A DNA stretch of 64,000 bases, from contig CM046452.1 of NCBI GenBank assembly GCA_025506515.1, positions 98,172,811-98,236,810 of the forward strand, written 5' to 3'. The position numbers were made by a program, and so were the translations under genes. The notes beneath the pieces were generated by a model. That model was given only the letters and a program-made list of their open reading frames with translations, was not told where the DNA came from and did not search any database. Shown piece by piece: positions 32,674 through 43,980 of the stretch; the stretch's first letter is position 1; each line of letters starts with the position of its first letter. This DNA is from Flaveria trinervia (Eukaryota > Streptophyta > Magnoliopsida > Asterales > Asteraceae).

Positions 32674-35600
32674 ATGTCTACCGGAAGTACCAACACCAAC
32701 GCCACTGTACCCTATTCTACCCCTTCTGCCCTTAACCTGGTTTATTCTATTACCAATGTTCACCAACAGTTTGGCTTTAAACTCAATGTAGACGGTACGC
32801 GTTATTTCAATGATCTTTGCATTGGTGCTAAAGTGGCGGGTCATCTAAACGGTAAAAGTTTACCAAAAATGCTAACGATGATGATTGGTACTTCATGGAC
32901 GCTAAAATTAAAAGTTGGTTCTATAATACCTGTGAACCTGACCTTTTGCAAATTGTCACATCTGATAATTGTACTGCTAAAAATTATGGATAATATCTCA
33001 CAATTTTTCCTAAACAACAAGATGTCCCGTATGCTCCAACTTCAGGATACATTTCGCAATACAAAAAAAAGGTACCATGTCCATTACCGTTTTTTGTCAT
33101 CACCTCAAAAACCTTGCTGATTCGTTAAATGATGTAGACTCCCCTATCACTGAACAAGAGCTAGTTATGCAAATCCTTAGACAACTACCATCACCTAACT
33201 ACACTAGCATTGTTGACGTAATCACTAATAAAACTCCATTCCCCTCTTTTTTAGAAGCTAAAAACATGCTTCTTCTTCACGAAGCTCGTTCTGAAACCAT
33301 TGAGTCATCCCTTGAATCCTTTCAAAATTCGACCGCTGCTCTTTACTCTCACCAGGTAGGCTATAATACAAATAGTAAAGGAAAGGGTCGGAATAATAAA
33401 AACCGGTCACAAGGACGTGGGGCTTTCAAAGGGGGGGGTAATGCTACTAACAGTTCTGGTATATCTCAGTTTTCTACAGGTCAAACAGGTTGACAACATC
33501 ACCCACAAGTTCCACCACATCAATTCATGCCTCCTCCACCAGGGCATCAACCCTATTCTCCTTCCGGCATCTTTCCACTACATTACAACAGCAGCTGATG
33601 CACTTCCAGCCTCCCCAAGCTCAATTGTCACCTCTCTACATGTCGCAACCTCAGTTCCAGCTACAACCACAACTGTCATCTCAAATGGTGACTTCGGTTC
33701 CACAAACGCCGCGACACTCTCAACCGTCTCTCCTTGGTCCACCACCAGCTTCTCCTTTTGGACAGGCCACCCATCCTTCAAATTTTGCTGGTTATGGTTC
33801 CTCTACTCCTCAATTTACTGATCTTGCATCTGTCTTTAGTGCTATGTCTGTGCAGCCACCTACGCAGGATACTAATTATTATATGGATACGGGGGCTAGT
33901 AATCACATGCAATTTAATCAAGGTAACTTAGTTTCTCTTACACCATGTGATAACTCTAAATCTATAATGGTTGGTAATGGTGCTTTACTTCCAGTCACGC
34001 ATATCGGTAACACTTATTTTCCATTTTCACATAACAAATTGGCCCTAAATAATATTTTAATATCTGATAAAATGGTAAAAAATCTTATTTCGGTACGTCG
34101 CTTCACAATCGATAATTTCGTATCTGTTGAGTTTGACCCTTTTGGTTTTACTGTGAAGGATCTTAAAACAGGTGCTCATCTTCAACGGTGCGACAACGTT
34201 AGTGATCTCTATCCTGTCTTACCATCTCCTCTAGCTTCTCCTGCTCTATCACTTGCTGCTGTCTCCCCAGAAACTTGGCATCGTCGACTAGGGCATCCAG
34301 GAGCTTCTATCTTTATTATTTAGTGTCTCATAAACTTGTTCCATGTTCTAAGTCTTCACTACCCGTTTGTCATTCTTATCAATTAGGAAAACATTGTCGT
34401 CTACCATTTTCCAAATCAACTACTACTACATCTCATATGTTTGAAATTGTGCATTCTCATGTTTGGACATCTCCAGTTGCCAGTGTGTGTGGTTTTAAAT
34501 ATTATGTCTTGTTCTTGATGATTTCTCTCATTTTTTATGGGTGTTTCCTATGCGTGCCAAATCCGATGTGTTTACTTGTTTTCTTCAGTTTCATGCTTAT
34601 GTTGTAAATCAATTTAAACTTGAGATTAAAGCACTACAATGCGACAATGGACGTGAGTATAATAATTGGTTTTTTCATGATTTCTTTCACACTCATGGCA
34701 TCCAATTCCGCTTCTCTTGCCCTTATACATCTCAACAAAATGGTAAAGCTGAACGTTCCATCCGTACAATCAACAATGTCATTCGCACACTTTTGTTCCA
34801 GGCTTCTCTTCCAGCGTCCTTTTGGGTTGAAGCACTCCACATGGAAGTACACACCATCAATCTTCTCCCTACTACCACTCTCTCTTACAAATCACCGTTT
34901 GAAATCTTGTTTGGTTTCTTCCCCTCCTTTCTTCACCTTCGTGTGTTTGGATGTCTTTGTTACCCCAACCTTTCTTCTACCGCTACACATAAGCTTTCTC
35001 CTCGTTCCACGTCTTGTGTATACCTTGGTCCGCCAGCTGACCATCGTGGCTGCCGCTGCTTTGATCTTGTCACCCAACGAGTCATCATTTCTCGGCATGT
35101 CATTTTTGACGAGACACATTTTCCATATGCTTCATTCCATCCTTCTCCTCCTGTTTCCGACTACTCAATTTTTGAGTCTTCAAATGAAAGTACTTCTCCT
35201 CCGCCGTTCCTGGCTGACCTTAGTCTTCCATCCATCCCTTCTGTACATGCACAGGAGGCTCCAAATCTCCCAAACACTTCTCCCCTTGCACAGTCGACAT
35301 CTAATGTCCCTGCTTCCGCTAGCCACCCCACTCAACCCTTATCTTCGTCGACTACCGGTCCTAGTTCTAGTCACCCTATGGTCACTCGTTCCAAAACCGG
35401 TTCCTTAAAACCACGAGACATTCTGAACCTCTCTGCCACTTCCCTTATTTCTCCAATTCCACGAACAACAGCCCAAGCCATGTGTGATCCTAATTGGAAA
35501 ACAGCTATGGACTCTGAAATATCAACAATTATTTCGAACGACACTTGGGAACTAGTTCCACGCCCCACACGTGTTAACATTGTTGGTTGTCGTTGGCTAT

Positions 35601-37036
35601 ATCGTCATAAACTTGATAGTCATGGTAACCTTCAACGGTACAAGTGTCGACTAGTTGCACAAGGGTTCTCTCAACAACCCGGTCTTGATTTCGATGAGAC
35701 ATTTAGCCCGGTTGTCAAACCGGCCACTATACGTACCTTTCTTAGTATTGCTGTTTCTCGTCATTGGCCAATCCATCAATTGGATGTCAAGAACGCCTTT
35801 CTAAACGGCGATTTGACAGAGCCTGTCTATATGAAACAACCTCCAGGCTATATCGACCCACATCACCCTGAGCATGTGTGTCGGCTTCGCAAGGCTCTCT
35901 ATGGCCTTAAACAAGCCCCACGTGCCTGGTATCATTGCTTTGCTCTTTACATCACCTCTCTTGGTTTTGTTAGTAGCAAATCTGATTCATCTTTCTTCAC
36001 ATTTCATCGTGGCAGTGATATCATCTACCTTCTCCTTTACGTTGATGATATCATTCTTACAGCCTCATCTCCCTCACTGATTGCTCGTGTCATTGGACGC
36101 CTCTCCACTGAGTTTGCCATGACTGATCTTGGCACTTTTTCTTTCTTTCTCGGCATTGCTGCCACACGTGATCAGTCAGGTCTATTTCTCTCCCAGACTG
36201 CCTTTGCCAAGGATATCCTCGCTCGTGCAGAAATGCAATCTTGCAATCCTTGCAGCACTCCTGCGGACACCAAGGAAAAACTGTCTATGCATGGCACACC
36301 GGTCGCTGATCCTACTCTTTATAGGAGTTTAGCTGGCGCCCTACAATATCTTACTCTCACTCGTCCAGATATTGCTTTTGCTGTTCACCAAGTGTGTCTT
36401 TTCATGCATGACCCACGTGAACCGCATCTTCATGCCCTTAAACGCATTTTGCGTTATATTCATGGTACTCTTTCGTCGGGACTGCACATACGTCCTTCTT
36501 CTATTAATCGTTTGACTGCTTATACAGATGCTGATTGGGGGGGATGTCCTGATACTCGTCGATCGACATTTGGTTTTTGTGTCTTTCTGGGTGATAATCT
36601 CGTCTCTTGGTCGTCTAAGCGTCAACACGTCGTCTCGAGATCAAGTGCTGAAGCTGAATATCGTGGTGTTGCCAATGTTGTTGCCGAAGCGGCTTGGATT
36701 CGTAATCTTCTTCTTGAGTTACATTGTCCAATGTCTCGGGCCACTCTTGTGTTTTGTGATAATGTCAGTGCCGTATATTTAGCGTCAAACCCTGTAAAGC
36801 ACCAACGCACCAAACATGTGGAATTAGATATACACTTTGTAAGGGAACGTGTTGCCATTGGTCAAGTGCGTGTGTTACATGTTCCCTCATCTCACCAGTT
36901 TGCAGATATATTTACCAAAGGCTTACCATCACAGTTGTTCATGGAGTTTCATGACAGTCTTAACGTTCGAGTTCCCTCCGCTCAGACTGTGAGGGGTATG
37001 TTAGATAGATTAAATAAGCCTATGGTTGTTTTATAA
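32674..37036 (+). pseudogene. Copia element 1 gag-pol, broken in the 5' half, open from integrase to RNase H
   Basis: Gag starts at ATG 32674 (MSTGSTN) but the frame shifts more than once before 33077. It continues as 33077-33493 (Gag C-terminal part, basic Gly/Arg/Asn tail). After another frame change, 33490-34323 holds a Pro/Gln-rich stretch, the protease motif DTGASNH (near residue 133) and the pre-integrase motif HRRLGHPG. Two more frame changes lie at 34320-34545. From there one frame of 831 codons runs to 37036. It has an integrase fragment (CDNGREYN, SQQNGKAERS), reverse transcriptase (QLDVKNAFLNGDL, active site YVDD) and RNase H (YTDADWGG, SSAEAEYR, FTKGLP). The element cannot make a whole polyprotein, yet the RT/RNase H part has no stop. 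Confidence 0.85.
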
Positions 37037-37157
37037 TGTTTATTAATATACGATGGTTTGTGTAATTATGTAACCCTAATTCCTATACTCTGTAATTATA
37101 AATACTGGTGAATACAAAGCTTATACCCTCAAGGAGGGATTCTAATATATTATTTCA
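36999..37157 (+). repeat. Right LTR of copia element 1
   Basis: It has the same length as the left LTR, 159 bp, and starts inside the end of the pol frame. It ends TATTATTTCA, followed by CTTAT. Confidence 0.88.
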
Positions 37158-37671
37158 CTTATTTATTAAGGGTAATGCCCCCTTCGTTTGGGGTCTGGAG
37201 GCAAAACCCCTAAATGCGAAGTCCAACTGGTTGTAATTTTATTTTAATAATAATATTTGTTTCATTCAAATTTCATTCTTTTAGAAATTCACATGTGAAA
37301 TGTGAATAGAAATTTGGCTCATACCAAGGTAAGTTACTTCCGAGGTTTAAAAAATGGTTCTCATATCATGCACTTGAAGTATTAAAAATGTTGAAAACTG
37401 CAATCAAACAATATTTCTAGCCTCTCCCCTGAATCCAGATTCATTTTGTTTGGTCATTAACTGGTTCACGAAATCACACATAAATTCATACTTGGTCTCG
37501 AGATCGATTATGAATTTATCCGGTTTGTCAACTAGGACCGAACCATTGAAATATTTTGATATGAAAATGTATAAAGACTTTCAAAGAATCCAAGTTATTG
37601 ATCTTTGATTTCTACAGGTTAATAAGGCTGATAGGCTCTAACAAAACAAGTGAAAAGAACTAAAACATTTT
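37158..37671. other. Continuation of the A-to-B spacer
   Basis: The sequence matches 16550-16890 after gene 3 (TTCACATGTGAAAT, TTGGTCATTAACTG, ATTTCTACAGGT). No gene is recognised. Confidence 0.6.
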
Positions 37672-38613
37672 GGGGACGTTTGGTTCGTGAAATTTATTGG
37701 AATTGAAATTTAAAGGAATTGTATTTGGAATTCAATATTTTTCATAGGATTTGAAATTCAAACGAATTGGAATTTATCAAGGAATTGGAAATGGACAAAA
37801 CACTTATAAAGGAATTGGATTGTATCACCCGTTACAAACCATCACCACCTCAATGACCACGACCACCAACCGAGCCCGTTGTCGAAAACCGATTGTACCC
37901 CATTGCCGCCACCAACCGATGACGCACGTCATCGAGACACAATTCGGTAATAGAGGTCGACGACAGTCGACGATTAGGGGTGGCAGCGGCCGGGGGTAAA
38001 CAGTGGGCGACCGTCGTCGGCGTCGGGGTTGTGCGGTGTCAACGGAGGTAAGGGTGCTCGTCGGTTGGGGTTGATGGTGGCGGTCGGGGGCGGCGGCGGT
38101 CGGTTGGCGGGGTGGTAGGCGGCGGTGGTCGACGGTCGGGAGTGAAACTTGGCGGTCGGGAGTGAAACTTGGCGGTCGGGGGCGTCGGGTGGCGGTCGGG
38201 GTCGGTGAGGGGCGGCCGGGGATGACCGGGGTGGTGGCAGGGGTGGGCGGCGGTTGAGGTAGGCGGGGGTCGGCGGGGGTCAGGATAGGCAGGGGTGGCG
38301 ACACTCGGCGGGGGTCGGTGGTAGGGGTAGGCGGGCGGCGGTCGGGGTAGGCGGGCGGCGGTCGAGGTTGTCGGTAGTGTCGGTTGGCGGTGGGCGGAGT
38401 GGTTGGTGGTGGAAGCGGGGGTCGGTGAAATTTGAAATCTTTCATTGGAAGAAATTTAAGAGAGTTAATTTTAATTCATTTCTCAACCAAACACGTGTAT
38501 AATGAAATTCAAATTCCAATTCTCACAAATTCCTTCCAACCAAACACAATTACTAATGTATTCAAATTCTAATTCTATTTAATTTCATTGAAATCTCGCA
38601 TACCAAACGCGCC
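37672..38613. mobile_element. TIR element (MITE or hAT-like) with an extreme G-rich core
   Basis: The left end GGGGACGTTTGGTTCG and the right end CATACCAAACGCGCC form terminal inverted repeats. Subterminal AATTGGAATTT and AAATTCCAATT strings mirror each other. The spacer homologue upstream of gene 4 (about 16890) lacks it. The duplicated target is ambiguous (ATTTT at left, ATTTG at right). The core (about 37970-38430) is a degenerate G-rich repeat (GGCGGTCGGGG, GTAGGCGGGCGGCGGTCGG) with many G runs and contrasts sharply with the AT-rich surroundings. A 206-codon Pro/Arg-rich minus-strand frame there is a result of the repeat. Confidence 0.65.
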
Positions 38614-39327
38614 ATTTGATACAAATATTTAGAATATTGCATAAACATGGAATTAAACTTAGGAAATAATTAAAGAAAAATGGATAGTGGTATTAATCCA
38701 CGTGTATGCCTGAAATGAGAGAACAGTTGGGGTACGTGGGCCATGCTATATCGTATCAACAACTTAACGGTGCAATGTTTATAGCATGCTTTCTGTTTGT
38801 AAGTTCTGGTGACCGACAATTGAATATACAAAGATCCTAAAACTCTAAAAGCATAAGACAATATCTTCTTTCTTTTTCTTTTGTTAAAGTACATGTGTTA
38901 GGATAGGATTTATGACATGTATCCCATCATCTTTCCTCTCATAGAATATGATGTAAGTTCATAGTTTTAGTGTAGTTTTCTTTACAACTGTCTGTGCACG
39001 AGAGTGGATAATGGATGACGCGACATCGACGATCCTAAAAACCTGATGGCAAATGCTTTTTATGCTTTTTGTAAAAGTGAACGTCATAAGATAAGAATTT
39101 GACTACCAATCTAAGAAACTTTATAATTAAAGATGTGTATTCAAAATTAGATCTGTCTTTTGAATAACATTGGTTCGGGAAAGTTCGCGTCATGGCCCTT
39201 TTACTTCTTATGTTACCTTTTTATGTTTTAACAAATTTATTTTGTGCATGATATATTATCGATCTGCAACTATTCTTCAAAAAATACATTCTAAAGCGGT
39301 CAACATATTCTGGGACCCATATGTATG
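38614..39327. other. Type B upstream region of gene 7
   Basis: It contains the 239 bp identical to 17041-17279 (at 38696-38934), then 38935-39300, which matches the upstream regions of genes 4, 5 and 8 (ACAACTGTCTGTGC, GTCATAAGATAAGAATTTGA, TTCGCGTCATGGCCC). No coding gene is recognised. Confidence 0.6.
38696..38934. repeat. 239-bp stretch identical to 17041-17279
   Basis: This is the second copy of the perfectly matching stretch described at 17041, lying about 0.57-0.8 kb upstream of the gene 7 ATG. Confidence 0.85.
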
Positions 39328-39438
39328 TGTAAAGATTGAAAGCTGACGATCAAACGATTCCTTTACACGATTTAGTGTAAGTAATCGCTTTTACTCCGGT
39401 TGAAATTATAAGATTGCCCACATGGCACATCTATAAAA
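39328..39438 (+). promoter_or_regulatory. Type B promoter cassette of gene 7
   Basis: TGTAAAGATTGAAAGCTGAC and GATCAAACGATTCC lead into AAGTAATCGCTTTTACTCCG, CCCACATGGCACATC and TATAAAA (39432-39438), 71-77 bp before the ATG. CTGGGACCCATA precedes it. Confidence 0.72.
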
Positions 39439-39508
39439 CCATTGCTGATCTTCAATTCAAACTAACATACCAATTCAAACAAACTACTCGTATATATCGA
39501 TTCTAAAA

Positions 39509-39862
39509 ATGTCGTATGCAATAGACCTCAACTGCACCATGGCCCCCATTGAAGGACGATCATCTAACTTCTCTGAATGTTCATCATTCTCATCCGTCTC
39601 CGACCATGAAGAGTTTACACAAATGAACAACGACACTAGCCGCATAAGGCGGAGTCGGAGCCCAAAGTGGAAAAGACTGATGAAAAAGTTGGTTGGGGAA
39701 AGCAAGAAAAGCTTCTATGGATCTTCGAAGCGTTCGGTGTTCTCTTACGATGCCGTTAGTTATTCCCTCAATTTTGATGACGGAAATCATAGCGATGAAT
39801 ATTATTTGTACGGTCAAGCTTGTTGTTCGTCTCATGTTAAAGGGGAATGCTCGTATAGTTAG
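39509..39862 (+). CDS. Array gene 7: small YDAVSYSLNFDDG protein, type B
   Basis: This single exon encodes 117 residues and is nearly the same protein as gene 5. It starts MSYAIDLNCTMAPIEGRSSN, then FSECSSFSSVSDHEEFTQMN, a basic segment (RRSRSPKWKRLMKKLVGESK), SFYGSSKRSVFSYDAVSYSL, NFDDGNHSDEYY, a CC pair and an end CSYS. Like gene 5 it has lost the earlier stop after the tail Cys and gained a CaaX-shaped end. The close match to gene 5 in the coding part, but perfect identity to gene 4 in the far upstream part, shows a mosaic history. It is the B member of the second A-B pair. Soluble, function unknown. Confidence 0.9.
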   Translation: MSYAIDLNCTMAPIEGRSSNFSECSSFSSVSDHEEFTQMNNDTSRIRRSRSPKWKRLMKKLVGESKKSFYGSSKRSVFSYDAVSYSLNFDDGNHSDEYYLYGQACCSSHVKGECSYS

Positions 39863-40745
39863 TCAGAGTGACAATATTGTGTATAGCAGAGTTATTTATT
39901 TATTTTAACGACTATAGCATACTTAACTAGTGCGATGTTTTAGGTGTGTAAATGAAATGTTTGGATTTCATATTTTACTTGTAATTTAAAATTAATGGCA
40001 TAAACGTCTCCTTTCTAAGTATACTATTTTTTCTATTAATTTTTATAACGGTAATTTCACACCGAACAAATGACTATTATGAAATTAGTAACTTCAACCA
40101 CCTGATGAGTTATACTTTTACTAGACTCCTTATTACCACTTCTTGTGTATGTTACTTTACTACATTATATTATTGGCATGTAATACTCTAAGCCTTAGAA
40201 AATAAATAACTCGTACGTTATATGTATCTAGTGAACTTTACACACACGTTATTTATATCTAGTGAAGTTTACACATAATAAACCGATTTATTGTTTTATA
40301 TTATAAACTAACATTATTGGTAGATAATTAGCAGCATTTTTTGGAGTAAATAGGGATTTTTTTTTGTAAATGGCTCGTGATAGCTTTATAGTTTTACTAT
40401 TCTAGAGTCAGGTTGTGACAGTTAGCTTCACATGGGATGGTTTTAGAAATAGAGATTAAATTTATTCTAGAATTTAATTAGTTCTAAGAGGCAGCGTCCC
40501 TAGATGTGAGGTCCAAGAGCCTCGATTTTTTTATGGTAATAGTTGCTTCATGAGTATTTTGATGTTTTAAGAATTTCACATTATAATTGTGAACGACAAA
40601 CTGGCTAATATCAAGATAAGTTACTAACTTACTACTGAGGTCCACAAAATGACTCCTGTTTTGTGCATTTGAATTTAAAAACTAATAACTGTCACTCGGG
40701 AGTTTTTATTGCCCTTTCCTTTCTTTTGAATTCAAATTCATCTTG
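39863..40745. other. Downstream of gene 7 with junction of a lost type A gene
   Basis: The start of the 3' block (40310-40465; CGTGATAGCTTTATAG and TAGAAATAGAGATTAAA resemble 18645-18710) passes directly into sequence that normally follows a type A gene (GTTGCTTCATGAGTATTT and CACATTATAATTGTGAA resemble 16515-16570). The rest of the 3' blocks, the type A promoter and the type A gene are missing. Copia element 2 then inserts at TCTTG (40741-40745). Confidence 0.55.
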
Positions 40746-41160
40746 TGTGAAGTATTAAAAGTCAAAACAAGTTTACTTTCAAAAATTGAGTTTTTCTCCG
40801 AAGCTTGATATAGCCTTCCGAAGCTAAGTTGATATCTTCCGAAGGTTATGTTTGCTTCGGAAGGATGTTGTTGTGTACTTTGGATTTCTTCTGAAGTATG
40901 CATATGTTTAGTAGGGAATCTTCCGAAGGGTTATTTCCGTTCGGAAGATATAGTGTAGGGTTTTTTGTGCAAATTCTCAATATGTGTTGAGAGTTAGTTA
41001 CACGCTATAAATACAGGAGAGTTGTAATCGGTGAAGTATCCAAAAAAATTTTCAACTCATAATAATCATTTGAGAGTTCTTGTTCACGTTTTATTCTTTC
41101 TGGTATCATCTTTGATTTGATCGTTATTCCGCGTTCATATTCTCAATCGGTTTTACAACA
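40746..41160 (+). repeat. Left LTR of copia element 2
   Basis: It is 415 bp, TGTGAAG...TTACAACA. A TATA-like GCTATAAATACAG lies near 41003. Upstream of it lie about eight copies of a CTTCCGAAG-like palindromic motif. By eye it differs from the right LTR at about 14 positions plus a 10-11 bp duplication in the right copy. Confidence 0.9.
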
Positions 41161-41231
41161 ATTGGTATCAAAGCTTGGTTTGTGGCTCAATTGAGAATCT
41201 AGATTCAATCAAAGATTGATCGGCGGCAACA

Positions 41232-43980
41232 ATGGTGTCTACGAAGTTCGAAGTTGAGAAATTCGACGGAAAGAACAACTTCGGATTATGGCGGTTAAAG
41301 ATGAAGGCATTACTCGTTCACCAACGAGTGGTGGATGCCTTGGCCGGAGAATCCAAGTTTCCGAACACAATGTCAGACAAGGAAAATAAGGAGACGCTAG
41401 AACAGGCACGCAGTTAAATTATCTTGAACTTGGGGGATCGAGTACTTAGAGAAGTGTCTAAGGAGACGTCTGCTGCAGTGGTCTGGGCGAAATTGGAAAG
41501 TTTGTACATGACGAAGTCTCTTGCGAACAGATTGTATCTCAAGAAACGATTATACACATTCCAAATGGCTCTTGGGAAGTCAATTGAAGATCATACTAAT
41601 GAATTTAACAAGTTGGTGTTGGATCTTGAAAACATCAAAGTTGAATTAGATGATGAAGACCAAGCAATCATATTCTTGACATCTTTGTCATCATCTTATG
41701 AGTATTTTGTGGATACTTTGATGTATGGTAGGGACACTCTTACCATGGAAGAAGTATTGGCAGCTCTCAATTCAAAGGAATTGAAGAAGAGAACTAATTA
41801 TAAAGAAGATGGTGGAGAGGGCTTGGTAGTCTGGGGGAGATCTGATCAAAGAAACTTCAAGCAGAGAAGTGTCTCAAAGTCAAGGTCCAAGTACAAGAGG
41901 AGGTGTTATGTGTGTGGATTAGAAATACATTTCAAGAAAGATTGTCCTGACTTGAAGAGAAAGAAGGGTTAATCAAGTGGATCAAAGACTCGTTCTGGAC
42001 ACAATGCACATGATGATTCTTCTGATGGATATGAAAGTGCAGATGTGTTGGTTGTCTCAAGCAGTGGCAAGAAAGATGAGTGGATTATGGATTCAGGGTG
42101 CTCATATCATATGACACCTGTGAAGAAGTTTTTTAAAAAACTAAAGATTGAAGATCTTGGATCAGTTAAGCTAGGGGATGACAGACCTTGCAAGATTGTG
42201 GGTCATGGAACAGTGACTCTAAAAATGAAGAGTGGTATGGAAGTGGACCTACGTGATGTAAGGTATATTCCTAGTCTTAAGAGAAGTTTATTGTCTTTAG
42301 GGCTATTGGAGAGTTCTGGTTACCATGTTAGTCTTAGAGATGGTAAGGCTAAGATGATAAAAGGATCAATGGTAGTATTGTCTAGGATAGAAGGGAGAAT
42401 AATATCTACTTGTTAGATAGTGCTGGTGTAGTAGAACCTCAGGTGGCACTGCCTCAAGTGATAGTAGTTCTAAAGCTATGTTATGGCATATGAGACTTGG
42501 TCACATTAGTCATCAGGGACTGGTGGAGTTACATAAGCAACAGTTAGTGACTGAGTTGAGCAGTTGTGATTTTGGTTTTTGTGAAACGTGTATTCTTAGT
42601 AAACACAAGAGAGTAAAGTTTTCAAAGGCTAGACATATCACAAGTGGGGTATTAGACTACATCCATTCCGATTTATGGGGTCCTGCTAAGGTTGATTCTT
42701 TGGGTGGTGCTAGATACTTTATGACCATAATTGATGATTTTTCTAGGAGAGTTTGGGTTGTAGTACTGAAGAATAAGAGTGATGCTTTCAGTAAATTCAA
42801 GGAATGGAAAGTCCTTATGGAAACTCAAACTGAAAGGAAAGTCAAGAAGTTAAGAACTGATAATGGGTTGGAGTTCTGCAGTCATGAGTTTAATTAATTT
42901 TGTAAAACTCATGGTATTGCTAGACATAGAACTGTGTCAGGGACTCCTCAGCAGAATGGGCTGGCTGAGAGGATGAATAGAACTTTACTTGAAAAGGTAA
43001 GGTGTATGTTGGCTAGTTCTGGTTTACCTAAGATGTTCTGGGCTGAAGCTGTGTCCACTGCAGCATATTTGGTCAACAGATCTCCATCAGCAGCATTAGA
43101 CATGAAGACACCTATGGAGGCATGGTCAGGGAGAAAAGGTGACTATGGGGAACTTAAGGTGTTTGGATCTTTGGCTTATGCTTATGTTAGCCAAGAGAAG
43201 TTGGAAGCTAGGGCCTGTAAATGTGTTTTTCTAGGATATCCTGAAGATGTTAAAGGGTATAGGTTATGGAGACTAGAAGGGGACAAACCTAAGGTGATAG
43301 TGAGCAGAGATGTTATTTTTCAAGAGAATGTTATGTATAAAGACATTCAAGAAAAAAGGAAGTCAAAGGTTGAGCAGCAAGGGGTGAGTGATCAAGGTGT
43401 TGATCAAGGTACCTCTACTAGCCAAAGAGGTGGTATAGATGATTACCAGTTGGCTAGGGACAGACAGAGAAGACAAGTGATACCTCCTCTTAGATTCAGA
43501 GAAGGGATAGATTTGTCTGCAATGGCCTTTGTTGCTGCTGGAGAAGAAAGCATTTATGAACCGTTGTCATACTCTAAGGCAATTTCGGTGAAAGAAAGTG
43601 ATAAATGGTGTAAGGCCATGAAGGAAGAGATGGAATCTCTGTATAAAAATGGCATATGGGAGTTGGTTGATAAACCTGATGGTCACAAGCCTGTTTCATG
43701 TAAATGGCTGTTCAAACTTAAAGATGGGATTTCTGAAGGTGAACCTCCTAGGTACAAGGCTAGGTTAGTAGCTAAGGGGTTTATACAGAAGCCAAGTGTG
43801 AACTATAATGAAATATTCTCACCTGTGGTGAAACATTCATTTATCAGGGTTATGTTGTCATTGACTGCTTCTATGGATATGAAGTTACATCAGTTGGATG
43901 TAAAGACTTTATTTTTACATGGGAAGTTGGATGAGACTATCTATATGAAGCAGCCAGAGGGGTTTGAGGTGAAGGGGCAG
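41232..43980 (+). pseudogene. Copia element 2 gag-pol, 5' part: Gag, protease, integrase, start of RT
   Basis: The ATG at 41232 opens Gag (FDGKNNFGLWRLKMKALLVH). In-frame stops lie at 41415 (TAA where element 3 has Thr) and 41970. Before the second stop is a CCHC knuckle (CYVCGLEIHFKKDC). The same frame carries the protease motif DSGCSYHM at about 42075. The frame then changes before 42478, where the pre-integrase motif (MRLGHISHQG), the integrase zinc-binding part (CETCILSKHK) and catalytic strings (DLWGPA, IDDFSR, TDNGLEF) follow. A TAA at 42895 ends this, but reading resumes in frame (TPQQNGLAERMNR). RT begins near 43560 and stops at the nested insert after EVKGQ. Confidence 0.88.

Larger units (their letters stand above)
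32145..37157 (+). mobile_element. Ty1/copia retrotransposon 1 (Ale/Retrofit-like), degenerate
   Basis: LTRs of 159 bp bound it at 32145-32303 and 36999-37157. Flanking CTTAC and CTTAT fit a 5-bp target duplication with one change. A primer-binding site TGGTATCAAGCC (complementary to initiator-Met tRNA) follows the left LTR directly, and GTGAGGGGTA precedes the right LTR as a polypurine tract. Gag, protease, integrase, reverse transcriptase and RNase H occur in copia order. The lineage is a guess from short LTRs and RT style. It inserted into the gene 6-7 spacer. Confidence 0.88.

Noticed and set aside
37825..38445. 206-codon minus-strand open frame, Pro/Arg-rich
   Set aside because: It lies wholly in the G-rich repeat core of a TIR element. 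Low-complexity G runs keep a frame open by chance; there is no homology and no promoter.
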